The position numbers were made by a program, and so were the translations under genes. From Pseudobutyrivibrio ruminis (GTDB lineage Bacteria > Bacillota > Clostridia > Lachnospirales > Lachnospiraceae), in NCBI GenBank assembly GCA_015057315.1, contig SVER01000019.1, positions 1 to 62,847 of the forward strand: DNA of 62,847 nt. The letters run 5' to 3'. The notes beneath the pieces are model-generated. The model worked only from the letters and a program-made list of their open reading frames with translations. It searched no databases and was not told the DNA's origin. Positions 43,320-52,069 of the stretch are shown one piece after another. Within the stretch, counting starts at the first letter, position 1, and the number at the start of each line of letters is the position of its first letter.

Positions 43320-46202
43320 ATGCCAGAAATGAGTAAAGCAATTATCCCACCACACATGGGGGATAAGGAGCCAAGCAAGAAAATTATTGCACTTGGTAGA
43401 AAGATTACAGATGTTATGCCACACAAGATGTTTGGCGTAAAGGTTGAGGACCCAGAGTACTGGGGTCTTGCAGAAATCGTAACAGAGGAGATGGCTGAAG
43501 TTGGTCTTACAATGAAGGTTCGTCATCACTATACATTTGAGGATCTCTGCAAAATGAATCCTGAGAAGGCTAAGGATAAAGCGGCTTTCCAGAAGTTACT
43601 TGATGATATGAGCTATATCGGACTTTTAGAGTACGACTATGGCAATCATTACGACCACAACGGACGTACAGCTCCACAGTCTGAGAGAAGATACACACTT
43701 CCTATCTTCGTTCCAGGTTCTGCAGAGCTTTTCAACATGGAAGAGTCAGTTCCAGGTGAGCGTTCAAATAATAGATTAAAGCAGCACCCAGCTGTTGCAT
43801 CATTCTTCGAGAGAATGACATATTTACCACTTGATGGTTTTACACATCTTATCCCACCAGGAGGTGCTGGTGTAGGTATGCACGTAATCCCTGTTGAGAA
43901 GGCTATCGAGTTCGAAAACGAGAAGCTTGACCTTGAGCAGATTTCATACTGGCTCAAGAAATACGAAGGCCACATCGGTGTAGGCCAGTGTTCATGCCGT
44001 GTATCACGTGCCTGCCTTGAAGAAGGTTGCGGTGATGATGAGATGAATTGGTGTATTGGTCTTGGTGATTTCGCTGATTACTGCCGTGAGACTGGTAAGG
44101 GTCACGACATCACATACGAAGAGGCTATGCGTATCGTTGAGCGTGCTGAGACACTTGGCTACGTTCACCAGATTACAAACATCGATGGCGAGAACAAGAT
44201 CTTCGGTCTTTGCAACTGTAACGTAAACATTTGTAACGCACTTCGTACATCACAGCTTTTCAACACTCCTAACATGTCGCGTTCAGCTTACACAGCACAC
44301 GTTGAGGCAGAGAAGTGTGTAGCTTGTGGTAAGTGTGTTGAGTACTGCCCAGCTGGTGCAGTTAAGCTTGGTCAGAAGCTTTGCAAGAAGGACGGCTCAC
44401 AGGTAGAGTATCCAAAGGTTGTTCTTCCAGACAGAGTTCACTGGGGCAAGGATAAATATGACGAGGATTATCGTGATAACAACCGTAAGAACTGCTACGA
44501 AACAGGTACAGCTCCATGTAAGGTAGCTTGTCCTGCACACGTTTCGGTTCAGGGTTATGTAAACATGGCTAAGGAAGGCAGATATGAGGACGCTCTTGCT
44601 CTTATCAAGAAGGACAACCCATTCCCAGCTATCTGCGGTCGTGTATGTAACAAGAGATGCGAGGCTGCTTGTACTCGTGGAACAATCGATGCACCAGTTG
44701 CTATCGATGATATTAAGAAGTTTATTGCTGAGCGCGATCTTCACGCTGAGACAAGATACATTCCACCAATTGATATCCCTTCAAACCGCTTAACACAATG
44801 GGATGACAAGATTGCTATCATTGGTGCAGGTCCTGCAGGTCTTTCTTGCGCTTACTACCTTGCAACAAAGGGCTACAAGCCAACAGTATTCGAAAAGAAC
44901 AGCCGTCCAGGTGGTATGCTCACATGGGGTATCCCAACATGGAAGCTTGAGAAGGATGTTGTTGAGGCTGAAATCGACGTTATCCGTCAGCTTGGCGTAG
45001 AGATTAAGTGCAACGTTGAAGTTGGTAAGGACATCACTCTTGATGAGTTACGTAGCCAGGGCTACAAGGCATTCTACGTTGCAATCGGATGCCAGGGCGG
45101 AAAGATTCCACCAATCCCTGGAACAGATGCAAAGGACGGTATCGACATCGCTGTTACATTCCTTCATAAGGCACTTGAAGACCAGAGCCAGAAGATGGAT
45201 GGCAACGTAGTAGTTGTCGGTGGTGGTAACGTTGCTATCGACTGCGTACGTACAGCTGCTAGATTTGGTGCAGGAAACCCTCAGATGTTCTGCCTTGAGG
45301 CAAGAGATGAGATGCCAGCTAACAATATCGAAATCACAGAGACACTTGAAGAAGATATCGCAATCAACAATGGTTGGGGGCCAAAGGAAATCCTTAAGGA
45401 TGCTGAGGGCAACGTTGCTGGTATCGTATTTAAGAAGTGTACATCTGTTAAGGATGCTGAAGGCAAGTTCAATCCACAGTACGATGAGAACGAGACAATG
45501 ACTGTAGAGTGTAAGCACATCATCTTCGCTATTGGTCAGGGTATCGAATGGGGCGGCCTCCTTGGCGATGGCAAGGAAAAGGTTGAGTTCTGGCATGGTA
45601 ACTATCCAGTAGCTGACAAGCTTACATACCAGACAGCACAGCCAGACATCTTCGTTGGTGGTGATGTTTATTCTGGTTCTAAATTCGCTATCGATGCTAT
45701 CGAGGCAGGTAAGTGCGCTGCAGATTCTCTTCACAGATTCGTACAGCCAGGCTGCTCTATGACAATCGGTAAGAACCGTCGTGATTTCATCGAGCTTGAC
45801 AAAGACAACATTCTTGTGGAAGAATATGATACAGCAGGACGTAATGAGCCAGCTATTGATACAAGCATTGATATGAAGCATTCATTCCGTGATGCTCACC
45901 TTACACTTACAGAGGAGCAGGTTAAGGCAGAGGCTAGCCGTTGCCTTAAGTGTGGTGCATCTGTAGTTGATGAGAATAAGTGTATCGGATGTGGTGTCTG
46001 CACAACTAAGTGTGCCTTCGACGCTATCCACCTTCACAGAACTCATCCAGAGTGCACACACATGGTACCTTCTGAAGATAAGTTCAAGCATATCGGTGCC
46101 TACGCTATCAAACGTGCCGCTAAAATCGCCTTCTCAAAGAAGAGCGAAGCAGAGAAGGCAGCGGAAAAGGCACACAAGGAGTATAAACGTAGCCAGAAAT
46201 AA
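43320..46202 (+). CDS. Multi-[4Fe-4S] FAD/NAD(P) oxidoreductase fused to an Fe-S N-terminal domain
   Basis: A 960-residue fusion. Residues 1-325: a domain with Cys-rich GQCSCRVSRACLEEGCG and FGLCNCNVNIC clusters. About 330-350: ferredoxin CVACGKCVEYCP. About 395-480: the GltD/DPD N-terminal domain (CKVACPAHVSVQGYV, CGRVCNKRCEAAC). About 498-840: the FAD and NAD(P) halves (IGAGPAG near 501; VVGGGNVA near 631; FVGGDVYSG). C-terminus: CLKCGASV and CIGCGVCTTKC. This is the layout of an NAD(P)H-ferredoxin-type electron supplier. Starts 2 nt after the ACS-like gene. It likely feeds electrons to the activase. Confidence 0.85.
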   Translation: MPEMSKAIIPPHMGDKEPSKKIIALGRKITDVMPHKMFGVKVEDPEYWGLAEIVTEEMAEVGLTMKVRHHYTFEDLCKMNPEKAKDKAAFQKLLDDMSYIGLLEYDYGNHYDHNGRTAPQSERRYTLPIFVPGSAELFNMEESVPGERSNNRLKQHPAVASFFERMTYLPLDGFTHLIPPGGAGVGMHVIPVEKAIEFENEKLDLEQISYWLKKYEGHIGVGQCSCRVSRACLEEGCGDDEMNWCIGLGDFADYCRETGKGHDITYEEAMRIVERAETLGYVHQITNIDGENKIFGLCNCNVNICNALRTSQLFNTPNMSRSAYTAHVEAEKCVACGKCVEYCPAGAVKLGQKLCKKDGSQVEYPKVVLPDRVHWGKDKYDEDYRDNNRKNCYETGTAPCKVACPAHVSVQGYVNMAKEGRYEDALALIKKDNPFPAICGRVCNKRCEAACTRGTIDAPVAIDDIKKFIAERDLHAETRYIPPIDIPSNRLTQWDDKIAIIGAGPAGLSCAYYLATKGYKPTVFEKNSRPGGMLTWGIPTWKLEKDVVEAEIDVIRQLGVEIKCNVEVGKDITLDELRSQGYKAFYVAIGCQGGKIPPIPGTDAKDGIDIAVTFLHKALEDQSQKMDGNVVVVGGGNVAIDCVRTAARFGAGNPQMFCLEARDEMPANNIEITETLEEDIAINNGWGPKEILKDAEGNVAGIVFKKCTSVKDAEGKFNPQYDENETMTVECKHIIFAIGQGIEWGGLLGDGKEKVEFWHGNYPVADKLTYQTAQPDIFVGGDVYSGSKFAIDAIEAGKCAADSLHRFVQPGCSMTIGKNRRDFIELDKDNILVEEYDTAGRNEPAIDTSIDMKHSFRDAHLTLTEEQVKAEASRCLKCGASVVDENKCIGCGVCTTKCAFDAIHLHRTHPECTHMVPSEDKFKHIGAYAIKRAAKIAFSKKSEAEKAAEKAHKEYKRSQK

Positions 46203-46204
46203 TA

Positions 46205-46310
46205 CCTGGTTACGGTAGTGAGCTGTAGCTATCAAGCTCTGGCCAATACTTTAGCGAAACATTAGTTGAGCGGAGTATGGACAGGCTTGAGAGCGTAACA
46301 GCGGGCTAGG
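46205..46310. repeat. Intergenic hairpin before hypA
   Basis: The inner stem at 46232-46250 pairs with 46274-46290 (TCAAGC and AATACT ends, with two bulges). TTACG/CGTAA (46210-46214/46294-46298) and CCT/AGG extend it outward. It fills the space between the flavoprotein and hypA genes. No T-run follows, so it is not a standard terminator. Confidence 0.55.
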
Positions 46311-46331
46311 TTTAGAGAGGAAGTATAAATA

Positions 46332-46676
46332 ATGCATGAATTAGGTATTGTGTTTCATGTAGCGAAACAGGTAGAGGAAGTTGCTATTGAGAACAACGCT
46401 GAGCACATCAATGAGGTAGTGCTCTCAATTGGCGAGGTTTCCACAGTCATTCCAGATTATTTGATTGACTGCTGGGCTTGGAATGCGAAAAAGTATCCAA
46501 GGCTTGATGGCAGCAAGCTCACTTGCGAAACAATTAAGGCTGTGACCTTCTGCGAGGATTGCAAGCAGGAGTACGAAACAGTTGCCCACGGTAAGACCTG
46601 TCCACATTGTGGCAGCGGCAACACATATCTTGTCACGGGAAATGAAGTTATTCTTAAAGAAGTTATAGCTGATTAA
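46332..46676 (+). CDS. hypA: HypA-type nickel metallochaperone
   Basis: A 114-residue HypA/HybF protein. The N-terminal M1-H2-E3-L4 forms the nickel site; the zinc site is C74-x2-C77 and C90-x2-C93 (FCEDCKQE, TCPHCGSG). HypA normally delivers Ni to [NiFe] hydrogenase with HypB, but neither hypB nor hydrogenase genes are in the window. Its position at the end of the CooC/HgdB/ACS-like cluster suggests it supplies nickel there. AGAGGAAG precedes the ATG; a terminator follows. Confidence 0.9.
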   Translation: MHELGIVFHVAKQVEEVAIENNAEHINEVVLSIGEVSTVIPDYLIDCWAWNAKKYPRLDGSKLTCETIKAVTFCEDCKQEYETVAHGKTCPHCGSGNTYLVTGNEVILKEVIAD

Positions 46677-46678
46677 TA

Positions 46679-46716
46679 AAAAATAGCTTCCGCGGTTGCG
46701 GAAGCTATTTTTTTAT
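46679..46716. terminator. Bidirectional intrinsic terminator
   Basis: AATAGCTTCCGC (46683-46694) and GCGGAAGCTATT (46699-46710) form a perfect stem with a 4-nt loop, flanked by an A-run and a T-run. It serves hypA and the convergent transporter gene. Confidence 0.93.
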
Positions 46717-46732
46717 TCAACCCCAAATTACA

Positions 46733-47710
46733 TTAACTATTAGTAGACTTTACAGCAAGGTTAACTCCAACAGCAACTTCCTTATCCTCAGTCATTCTGC
46801 GGTAGATGTTTGCAAGCAAAGCGCCTGAGATGTTGTGCCATACAGAGAAGATTGCGCCAGGTACTGTGGCCATTGCAAGATTAGGAAATGCTGTGGCTGC
46901 AAGAGAGGTTGCAAGTCCTGAGTTTTGCATTCCAATTTCAATAGAAAGTGCCTTCTTCTTAGCAAGTGGAAGTCTAAGGGCTATTCCAAGGAGCAATCCA
47001 CAGCCATAACCAAGAAGATTATGAAGGATTACAACTACAAAGATTATGGCGCCAGTTGTAAGAATCTGCTGTGAGTTGTGAGATACAACGGCTGCAACAA
47101 TCAGTGTGATTGCAAGCACAGAAACAAGTGGAAGTGCTTCCTTTACCTTAGTAGTGAATTTTCCAAAGAAGTGGTTAATGACGAAACCAAGTGCGATTGG
47201 AACGATTACCACCTTGATAATTGATAGGAACATAGCTAGCACATCAACAGATACTGTTGTGCGAAGGAATAAATATGTGATAACAGGTGTAAGCAGTGGA
47301 GCAAGAAGAGTGTTTACGCTAGTCATGCCAACTGATAAAGCTACATCACCTTCACTAAGATATGTGATGACGTTGCTGGATGTACCACCAGGGCAAGTTC
47401 CAACTAGAATAACACCTGCAAGAAGTCCAGCCTCAAGACCGAAGGTCTTTCCCAGTATAAATGCAAGCAGAGGCATTATTGTGAATTGGGCAATACAGCC
47501 AATAAGAATATCCTTTGGATGAGTGAATACTAAAACAAAATCTTCAGGCTTAATTGTAAGACCCATTCCAAACATTACTATCATAAGGAGATAGTTAATC
47601 CAACTAGTCTGAATCCAAAGGCATGTGCCTGGCTTAAAGAGAGCCAACGCTGCGACTACAAGTACAATGATAGCCATGTACTTTCCGATAAAGCTACTGA
47701 TTTGTTTCAT
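46733..47710 (-). CDS. Bile acid:sodium symporter (BASS) family transporter
   Basis: A 325-residue membrane protein with nine to ten helices. Family motifs include GMGLTIKPEDF, GVILVGTCPGGTSSNVITYLSEGDVALSVGMTS (the discontinuous helix that binds sodium) and EIGMQNSGLATSLAA. Bacterial members import organic anions such as pantoate, pyruvate or bile acids; the substrate is not deducible. It is convergent with hypA and divergent from the YitT gene at 47898. Confidence 0.9.
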   Translation of the reverse strand: MKQISSFIGKYMAIIVLVVAALALFKPGTCLWIQTSWINYLLMIVMFGMGLTIKPEDFVLVFTHPKDILIGCIAQFTIMPLLAFILGKTFGLEAGLLAGVILVGTCPGGTSSNVITYLSEGDVALSVGMTSVNTLLAPLLTPVITYLFLRTTVSVDVLAMFLSIIKVVIVPIALGFVINHFFGKFTTKVKEALPLVSVLAITLIVAAVVSHNSQQILTTGAIIFVVVILHNLLGYGCGLLLGIALRLPLAKKKALSIEIGMQNSGLATSLAATAFPNLAMATVPGAIFSVWHNISGALLANIYRRMTEDKEVAVGVNLAVKSTNS

Positions 47711-47744
47711 AACATAATTCCATCCTTTCTTACAAATAATAGTT

Positions 47745-47768
47745 TAACGCTTTAAAGTGATAGCGTTA
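47745..47768. promoter_or_regulatory. Inverted repeat in the divergent BASS/YitT promoter region
   Basis: TAACGCT (47745-47751) and AGCGTTA (47762-47768) form a 7-bp dyad with a 10-bp spacer, 35 bp before the BASS start. It may be an operator for one of the divergent genes; no regulator gene is adjacent. Confidence 0.35.
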
Positions 47769-47897
47769 TAAACAAGATAGCACTTGTTAAAATATTTTTC
47801 AATAAGTGTGAAACACATCTGTTGATATGAAAAATATTGTTAGTTATAATTTTTATAAGAATCAATTTTACAGAACATTTACAGTAGAAAGGCATAT

Positions 47898-48731
47898 ATG
47901 AAGAAAACTCAAGGGATTTTACAGTACATATTTATTATAGTTGGAGCCATAATGGCCAGTTTTTCAGTCGCACTGATTATATTGCCAAATGACGCCATTG
48001 ATTATGGAACAGCAGGGGTTGCCATCATTATCAGCAAGCTTACTGGGCTTTCACTGGCGCCTCTTGTATTTTTAGTATTTATACCTTTTATAATAGCAGG
48101 ATACGTAGTGCTTGGAAAAAGCTTCACTATCAAAGCTACATTAGGTTCTTTGACCTACACTTTGGGAATCCATTTTTTCGAGGAGATTCCCTTCGAGCTT
48201 AACACCGAGCATTTCCTTGCAGTTGCTTTTGGCGGGGCAATTCTTGGGGCAGGCCTATCACTTATCCTTCGAAATGGTGGATGCATAGATGGTTCTGAGA
48301 TATTAGCCAACATAGTTGTTAAGCGCCTATCTGATAAAACAGGTCGAAATTACAGCATGACTCCCGTTTTGCTTGCATTCAATGCATTAGTTTATTTCAC
48401 AGTGTTTTTCACGATAGATATGACAGCGGCATTGCTTAGTCTTTTGGTTTATGTGGTGGCTACCACTGTTATCGATCATTACACAGACCATTTCGAAGCC
48501 ATTAAGCAGGTAACAATTATCACCCAGGACCCTGATAACATCATAAAGGATATCAAGGAAAAGCTGAACAAGACCTGTACAATTATGGATTCAAGAGGTG
48601 CCATTGCAGGAGAGAATAACACCCTTATATGCTATATCAGCTATTTTGAATTACCAATTATGAAGGATATCATTTCTAATCATTCAGGTAGTTTTAGTAC
48701 AGTATCTACTATCGACGAAATACTAAGATAA
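47898..48731 (+). CDS. YitT family membrane protein (copy 2)
   Basis: A 277-residue YitT protein. Helices lie at about 10-195 (PNDAIDYGTAGVAIIISKLT, LRNGGCIDGSEILA is the G-G-x-D loop), and the DUF2179 domain at about 200-277. Distinct from copies 1 and 3. Function unknown. A J-domain gene follows after 30 nt. Confidence 0.87.
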   Translation: MKKTQGILQYIFIIVGAIMASFSVALIILPNDAIDYGTAGVAIIISKLTGLSLAPLVFLVFIPFIIAGYVVLGKSFTIKATLGSLTYTLGIHFFEEIPFELNTEHFLAVAFGGAILGAGLSLILRNGGCIDGSEILANIVVKRLSDKTGRNYSMTPVLLAFNALVYFTVFFTIDMTAALLSLLVYVVATTVIDHYTDHFEAIKQVTIITQDPDNIIKDIKEKLNKTCTIMDSRGAIAGENNTLICYISYFELPIMKDIISNHSGSFSTVSTIDEILR

Positions 48732-48761
48732 CTTGATTTATTACTGGAGCTTATAAAGTAA

Positions 48762-49697
48762 ATGAATAAAAGTACTGCGCGAAAAATCTTAGGGCTAAAT
48801 GGAACCGAGGATGAAAGAGCAATAAAAAGGAAATACAGAAAGCTGATGCATGAACATCATCCTGATAATAGTGAGTCCGAGGATAGTGAGCTTGCAGCAA
48901 AGATAAATACAGCCTATGAGATGGTTATGAAGGACTTTGATGGGAGTGATGGTAAGCATCATAGTACCCCAAAGAAGCCTACAACTAAAAAATCTACCAA
49001 AACAAAAAACTGGAACGCCAAGGAAAATAAAAATGCATACTGTGTTAGGCCAATTCTTCATGAGGTAGAGGACTATGACGGCAACAGCATCGGCACTATA
49101 GAGATTGCCAGAGGTAAGTATGTGTGGTCAAAGGATGAGGAGTTTTCGTTATTTTTGAAGAGCTTGTACGAGACCAGTAAGGAGCTTATGGACAATGCGA
49201 GGCCTTCAATATTTTTTGAACCGCCAGCGGTAATTAAACAGAAATATCTGGCTGATATTACATATCTTCTAACAGGACAGTTTATTGATAGCAGCCTTAC
49301 ACTGAATGAATTGGCAGTAATGGATACCAGTGCCTATAAGATAGATGCAATGGTGGAGCTAGAGACGAATACACCTGTGCCAAAGCCAGGTACCGCGCTT
49401 TATCCTGCCGGTATATCAAAACATCGTTTATATTTACGAAACAAGGGTGGCGAGATAGTAGGCTATCTTAGCTTTAAGGATGATAGGCTATATTATGTAA
49501 TCATCCCTCTATTTGAGCAAAAGAAAGCTCAGGTAAAGATGGTAGTATCCGACACTCCAAAGTCTACCAGATACGGCAAAAAGTATGCAGACATAGATTT
49601 GTGGGTAAAGATTATAGAGGATCAGAATTCAGCGATTGATAACACTAACCGTAAGATAGATGAGTTGTTGGAAAAATATGCTAAAGAAGGGCTGTAA
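48762..49697 (+). CDS. J-domain protein with a novel C-terminal region
   Basis: A 311-residue protein. Residues 1-62 form a DnaJ domain with the HPD tripeptide (HEHHPDNSE), so it can stimulate a DnaK ATPase. A Thr/Lys-rich linker (70-88) joins it to a 220-residue region (PILHEVEDYDGNSIGTIEI and GGEIVGYLSFKDDRLYYV) that matches no family I know. There are no Cys zinc repeats or G/F region, so it is a type-III J-protein with a dedicated client. Its stop codon lies inside the loop of the terminator. Confidence 0.85.
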   Translation: MNKSTARKILGLNGTEDERAIKRKYRKLMHEHHPDNSESEDSELAAKINTAYEMVMKDFDGSDGKHHSTPKKPTTKKSTKTKNWNAKENKNAYCVRPILHEVEDYDGNSIGTIEIARGKYVWSKDEEFSLFLKSLYETSKELMDNARPSIFFEPPAVIKQKYLADITYLLTGQFIDSSLTLNELAVMDTSAYKIDAMVELETNTPVPKPGTALYPAGISKHRLYLRNKGGEIVGYLSFKDDRLYYVIIPLFEQKKAQVKMVVSDTPKSTRYGKKYADIDLWVKIIEDQNSAIDNTNRKIDELLEKYAKEGL

Positions 49698-49722
49698 ATT
49701 GTAGCCCTTCTTAATTTTTTAT
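49684..49722 (+). terminator. Intrinsic terminator
   Basis: AAGAAGGGCT (49684-49693) pairs perfectly with AGCCCTTCTT (49703-49712), followed by AATTTTTT. Confidence 0.88.
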
Positions 49723-49817
49723 GGGGGATTCCCCTTGACATTTACCTATCCAAGCCGTAATCTATTAATCGTTGCTTAATTAAAACAAGGATTAATATTA
49801 AGGGATGGATAATATAA

Positions 49818-50678
49818 ATGAATATCAAATCAGTTATTAAAGAAATTTGCATACTTACATTTGCAATTATTATTATAGGTGCAGGAGTTTTCTTTTTTCT
49901 AATGCCAAGCCATGCGGCGGTAAGCAGTATTTCGGGATTTGCCATAGTGCTTAGTAATTTCATGCCATTTTCAGTTTCGGCAATTACCATGGTTTTAAAT
50001 GTAATATTGCTAATTGTTGGCTTTTTTACTTGTGGAACAGAGTTTGGATATAAGACGGTGTATACATCGATTTTGCTTCCAGTAGTTATTGGCGTGTTTG
50101 AGAGAATGCTTCCTAAGTACACATCACTTACTGGGGATGCAGCGCTTGATGTAGTCTGCTACATTTTTGTGGTAAGTATTGGTAGCGCAATTCTTTTCAA
50201 CAGGAACGCTTCATCTGGTGGACTTGATATAGTTGCAAAGATACTTAATAAATATTTGCGCTTAGATTTAGGAAAAGCTATGTCAATATCAGGTATGTGC
50301 ATAGCACTTTCATCAGCACTTGCTTATGATTCTAAGACAGTTATTCTCAGTGTACTTGGTACATATTTAAATGGAATGGTGCTTGATCATTTCATCTTTG
50401 ACCAGAAGCTCAAAAGAAGAGTGTGTATTGTTTCACCATACGAAGCACAGATTAGAGATTATATTTTAAACGAACTTCACAGCGGTGCCAGTGTTTATAA
50501 GGTTACTGGTGCATACAGAATGGAAGAACATGATGAAATCATCACTATCGTAGATAAGGGTGAGTTTCAGAAGCTTATGGCATTTATTGATAAGGTTGAT
50601 CCTAAGGCCTTTGTCACTGTATACAAAGTCAGTGACATGCAATATCAATCTAAGAATATGCCGGAAAGAGTTTTTTAA
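49818..50678 (+). CDS. YitT family membrane protein (copy 3)
   Basis: A 286-residue YitT protein with the N-terminal helix region (IIIGAGVFFFLMPSHAAVSS), LFNRNASSGGLDIVAKI (the G-G-x-D loop) and a C-terminal DUF2179 domain (about 200-286: GASVYKVTGAYRMEEHDEII). It is a monocistronic unit between two terminators. Three YitT genes in 15 kb is notable. Confidence 0.87.
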   Translation: MNIKSVIKEICILTFAIIIIGAGVFFFLMPSHAAVSSISGFAIVLSNFMPFSVSAITMVLNVILLIVGFFTCGTEFGYKTVYTSILLPVVIGVFERMLPKYTSLTGDAALDVVCYIFVVSIGSAILFNRNASSGGLDIVAKILNKYLRLDLGKAMSISGMCIALSSALAYDSKTVILSVLGTYLNGMVLDHFIFDQKLKRRVCIVSPYEAQIRDYILNELHSGASVYKVTGAYRMEEHDEIITIVDKGEFQKLMAFIDKVDPKAFVTVYKVSDMQYQSKNMPERVF

Positions 50679-50708
50679 TTAAATGTAAATTAGTGTATGA
50701 TAGAAACT

Positions 50709-50744
50709 GAACCGAGGTTAATAAGCGCCTTGGTTCTTTTTTTA
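50709..50744 (+). terminator. Intrinsic terminator
   Basis: GAACCGAGG (50709-50717) pairs with CCTTGGTTC (50728-50736) with one G-T pair, followed by TTTTTTTA. Confidence 0.88.
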
Positions 50745-50836
50745 TGGTTTAGTTTTTGACTGAGGTCTTTATCTTGAACATGTAATGATGTAAAGTAAAA
50801 AGAGGGGTAAGGGAGAAGCTACAATGGAGGATAATG

Positions 50837-52060
50837 ATGAAAAAAGGTTCATTAGAGGTAGTCTATTGGTTTATAATAGATTTAATAACGATAGTGCTTG
50901 CTTGCCTGTTTTCAAGCCATAAGGCTAATTTATGGGTGGTGTCTATTGGCGTTGTAGGATTTAGTTTGTATAGCATATTTAAGTCGTACAAAACTCCTGG
51001 ATATCTGCCAAATACACTAGCCATTCCTGAGAATAATCGTAAGCCGGTATATGATTATATTAGAATTATCGCCGTAGTTTTTATCATAAGCGTTCATATA
51101 CTTGGGCCTGATTGGGAAAATACTAAAGGCATGGAAAATACCATTATCTATCATGTGCTAAACTACATTCGCTGTTTCACAGGTGTTAGTGGGGATTGTC
51201 TATTCATTATGATATCAGGGGCATTGCTATTAGGCTTTAAGGAAGAGAGCGTATTAACCTTTTATAGAAAAAGATTAACTAAGGTTGTGATTCCACTTAT
51301 TATATATTATCTATTTTATCTCTGGCAGTATGATGCTATGGGCGGACTCAGTGTATTGCAGGTAATCAAAAAGATTATCACAGCAGATTATGCAGGGGCA
51401 AATGTATACCATTTTTGGCTCATATACATCATTATTTCATTGTATGTGATAGTACCGTTTTTACGATACATGCTAAAGGATATGCCATACAAGGTTCTCA
51501 CATCCCTAGTGTCAGTGATGTTTATATACTATTTACTTACAAGGTTTATTATCAATGAAAGTGCCATGCCAATGCATTTTAGTTTTTGGCTTATGATGTT
51601 TATTATGGGCTATTGGTATGGTAGAAGCGAAACCAGAAAATACGATAACATTGCCATATTAGTAGGATTACTTGCAGCAATTCTCTTTGGAATATATCTT
51701 AAATTGCGAACAGGTTTACCGGATGATTTTGACAGTGAGTATCCGTTAATAATTCCTGCATCTATTGGAATAATGGCTATATTTTTCAAACTGCAAAATA
51801 GGCTGAAAAACGTATATTTAATCAGGTTAATAAGTAAATATAGCTATGGAATAATTCTGGTTCATATGCTTGTAATTAATTTTGCTGTTAAGCTATATAT
51901 ATACAAATATTTTAGCGCTCTATATTATCAAGGGCTTGGATTTGTTTTAATAGTATTAATAACCTTAATAGGCTCACTAATTACGGCCTATTTCATAGAT
52001 AATATATTTGTAAATCCAATTACGGCATTGTTAGGTAGAGATTTCAAACAAAGAAGGTGA
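50837..52060 (+). CDS. Acyltransferase-3 family membrane protein
   Basis: A 407-residue protein with ten or more membrane helices. The Acyltransferase_3 fold starts near residue 70 (RKPVYDYIRIIAVVFIISVH, with the active-site-type Arg and His). Residues 1-65 add two helices. Members O-acetylate surface polysaccharide, peptidoglycan or antibiotics; the acceptor is unknown. Two ATGs (50834, 50837) follow GGAGG (50826-50830); the second has the better spacing. A lipoprotein gene follows after 9 nt. Confidence 0.83.
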   Translation: MKKGSLEVVYWFIIDLITIVLACLFSSHKANLWVVSIGVVGFSLYSIFKSYKTPGYLPNTLAIPENNRKPVYDYIRIIAVVFIISVHILGPDWENTKGMENTIIYHVLNYIRCFTGVSGDCLFIMISGALLLGFKEESVLTFYRKRLTKVVIPLIIYYLFYLWQYDAMGGLSVLQVIKKIITADYAGANVYHFWLIYIIISLYVIVPFLRYMLKDMPYKVLTSLVSVMFIYYLLTRFIINESAMPMHFSFWLMMFIMGYWYGRSETRKYDNIAILVGLLAAILFGIYLKLRTGLPDDFDSEYPLIIPASIGIMAIFFKLQNRLKNVYLIRLISKYSYGIILVHMLVINFAVKLYIYKYFSALYYQGLGFVLIVLITLIGSLITAYFIDNIFVNPITALLGRDFKQRR

Positions 52061-52069
52061 GGGGTAATT

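Noticed and set aside
45048..45881. A 277-residue frame on the minus strand opposite the flavoprotein
   Set aside because: It is Cys/Leu-rich without family motifs, no ribosome site, and lies fully against a clearly coding gene with intact motifs; it arises from the codon use of that gene.
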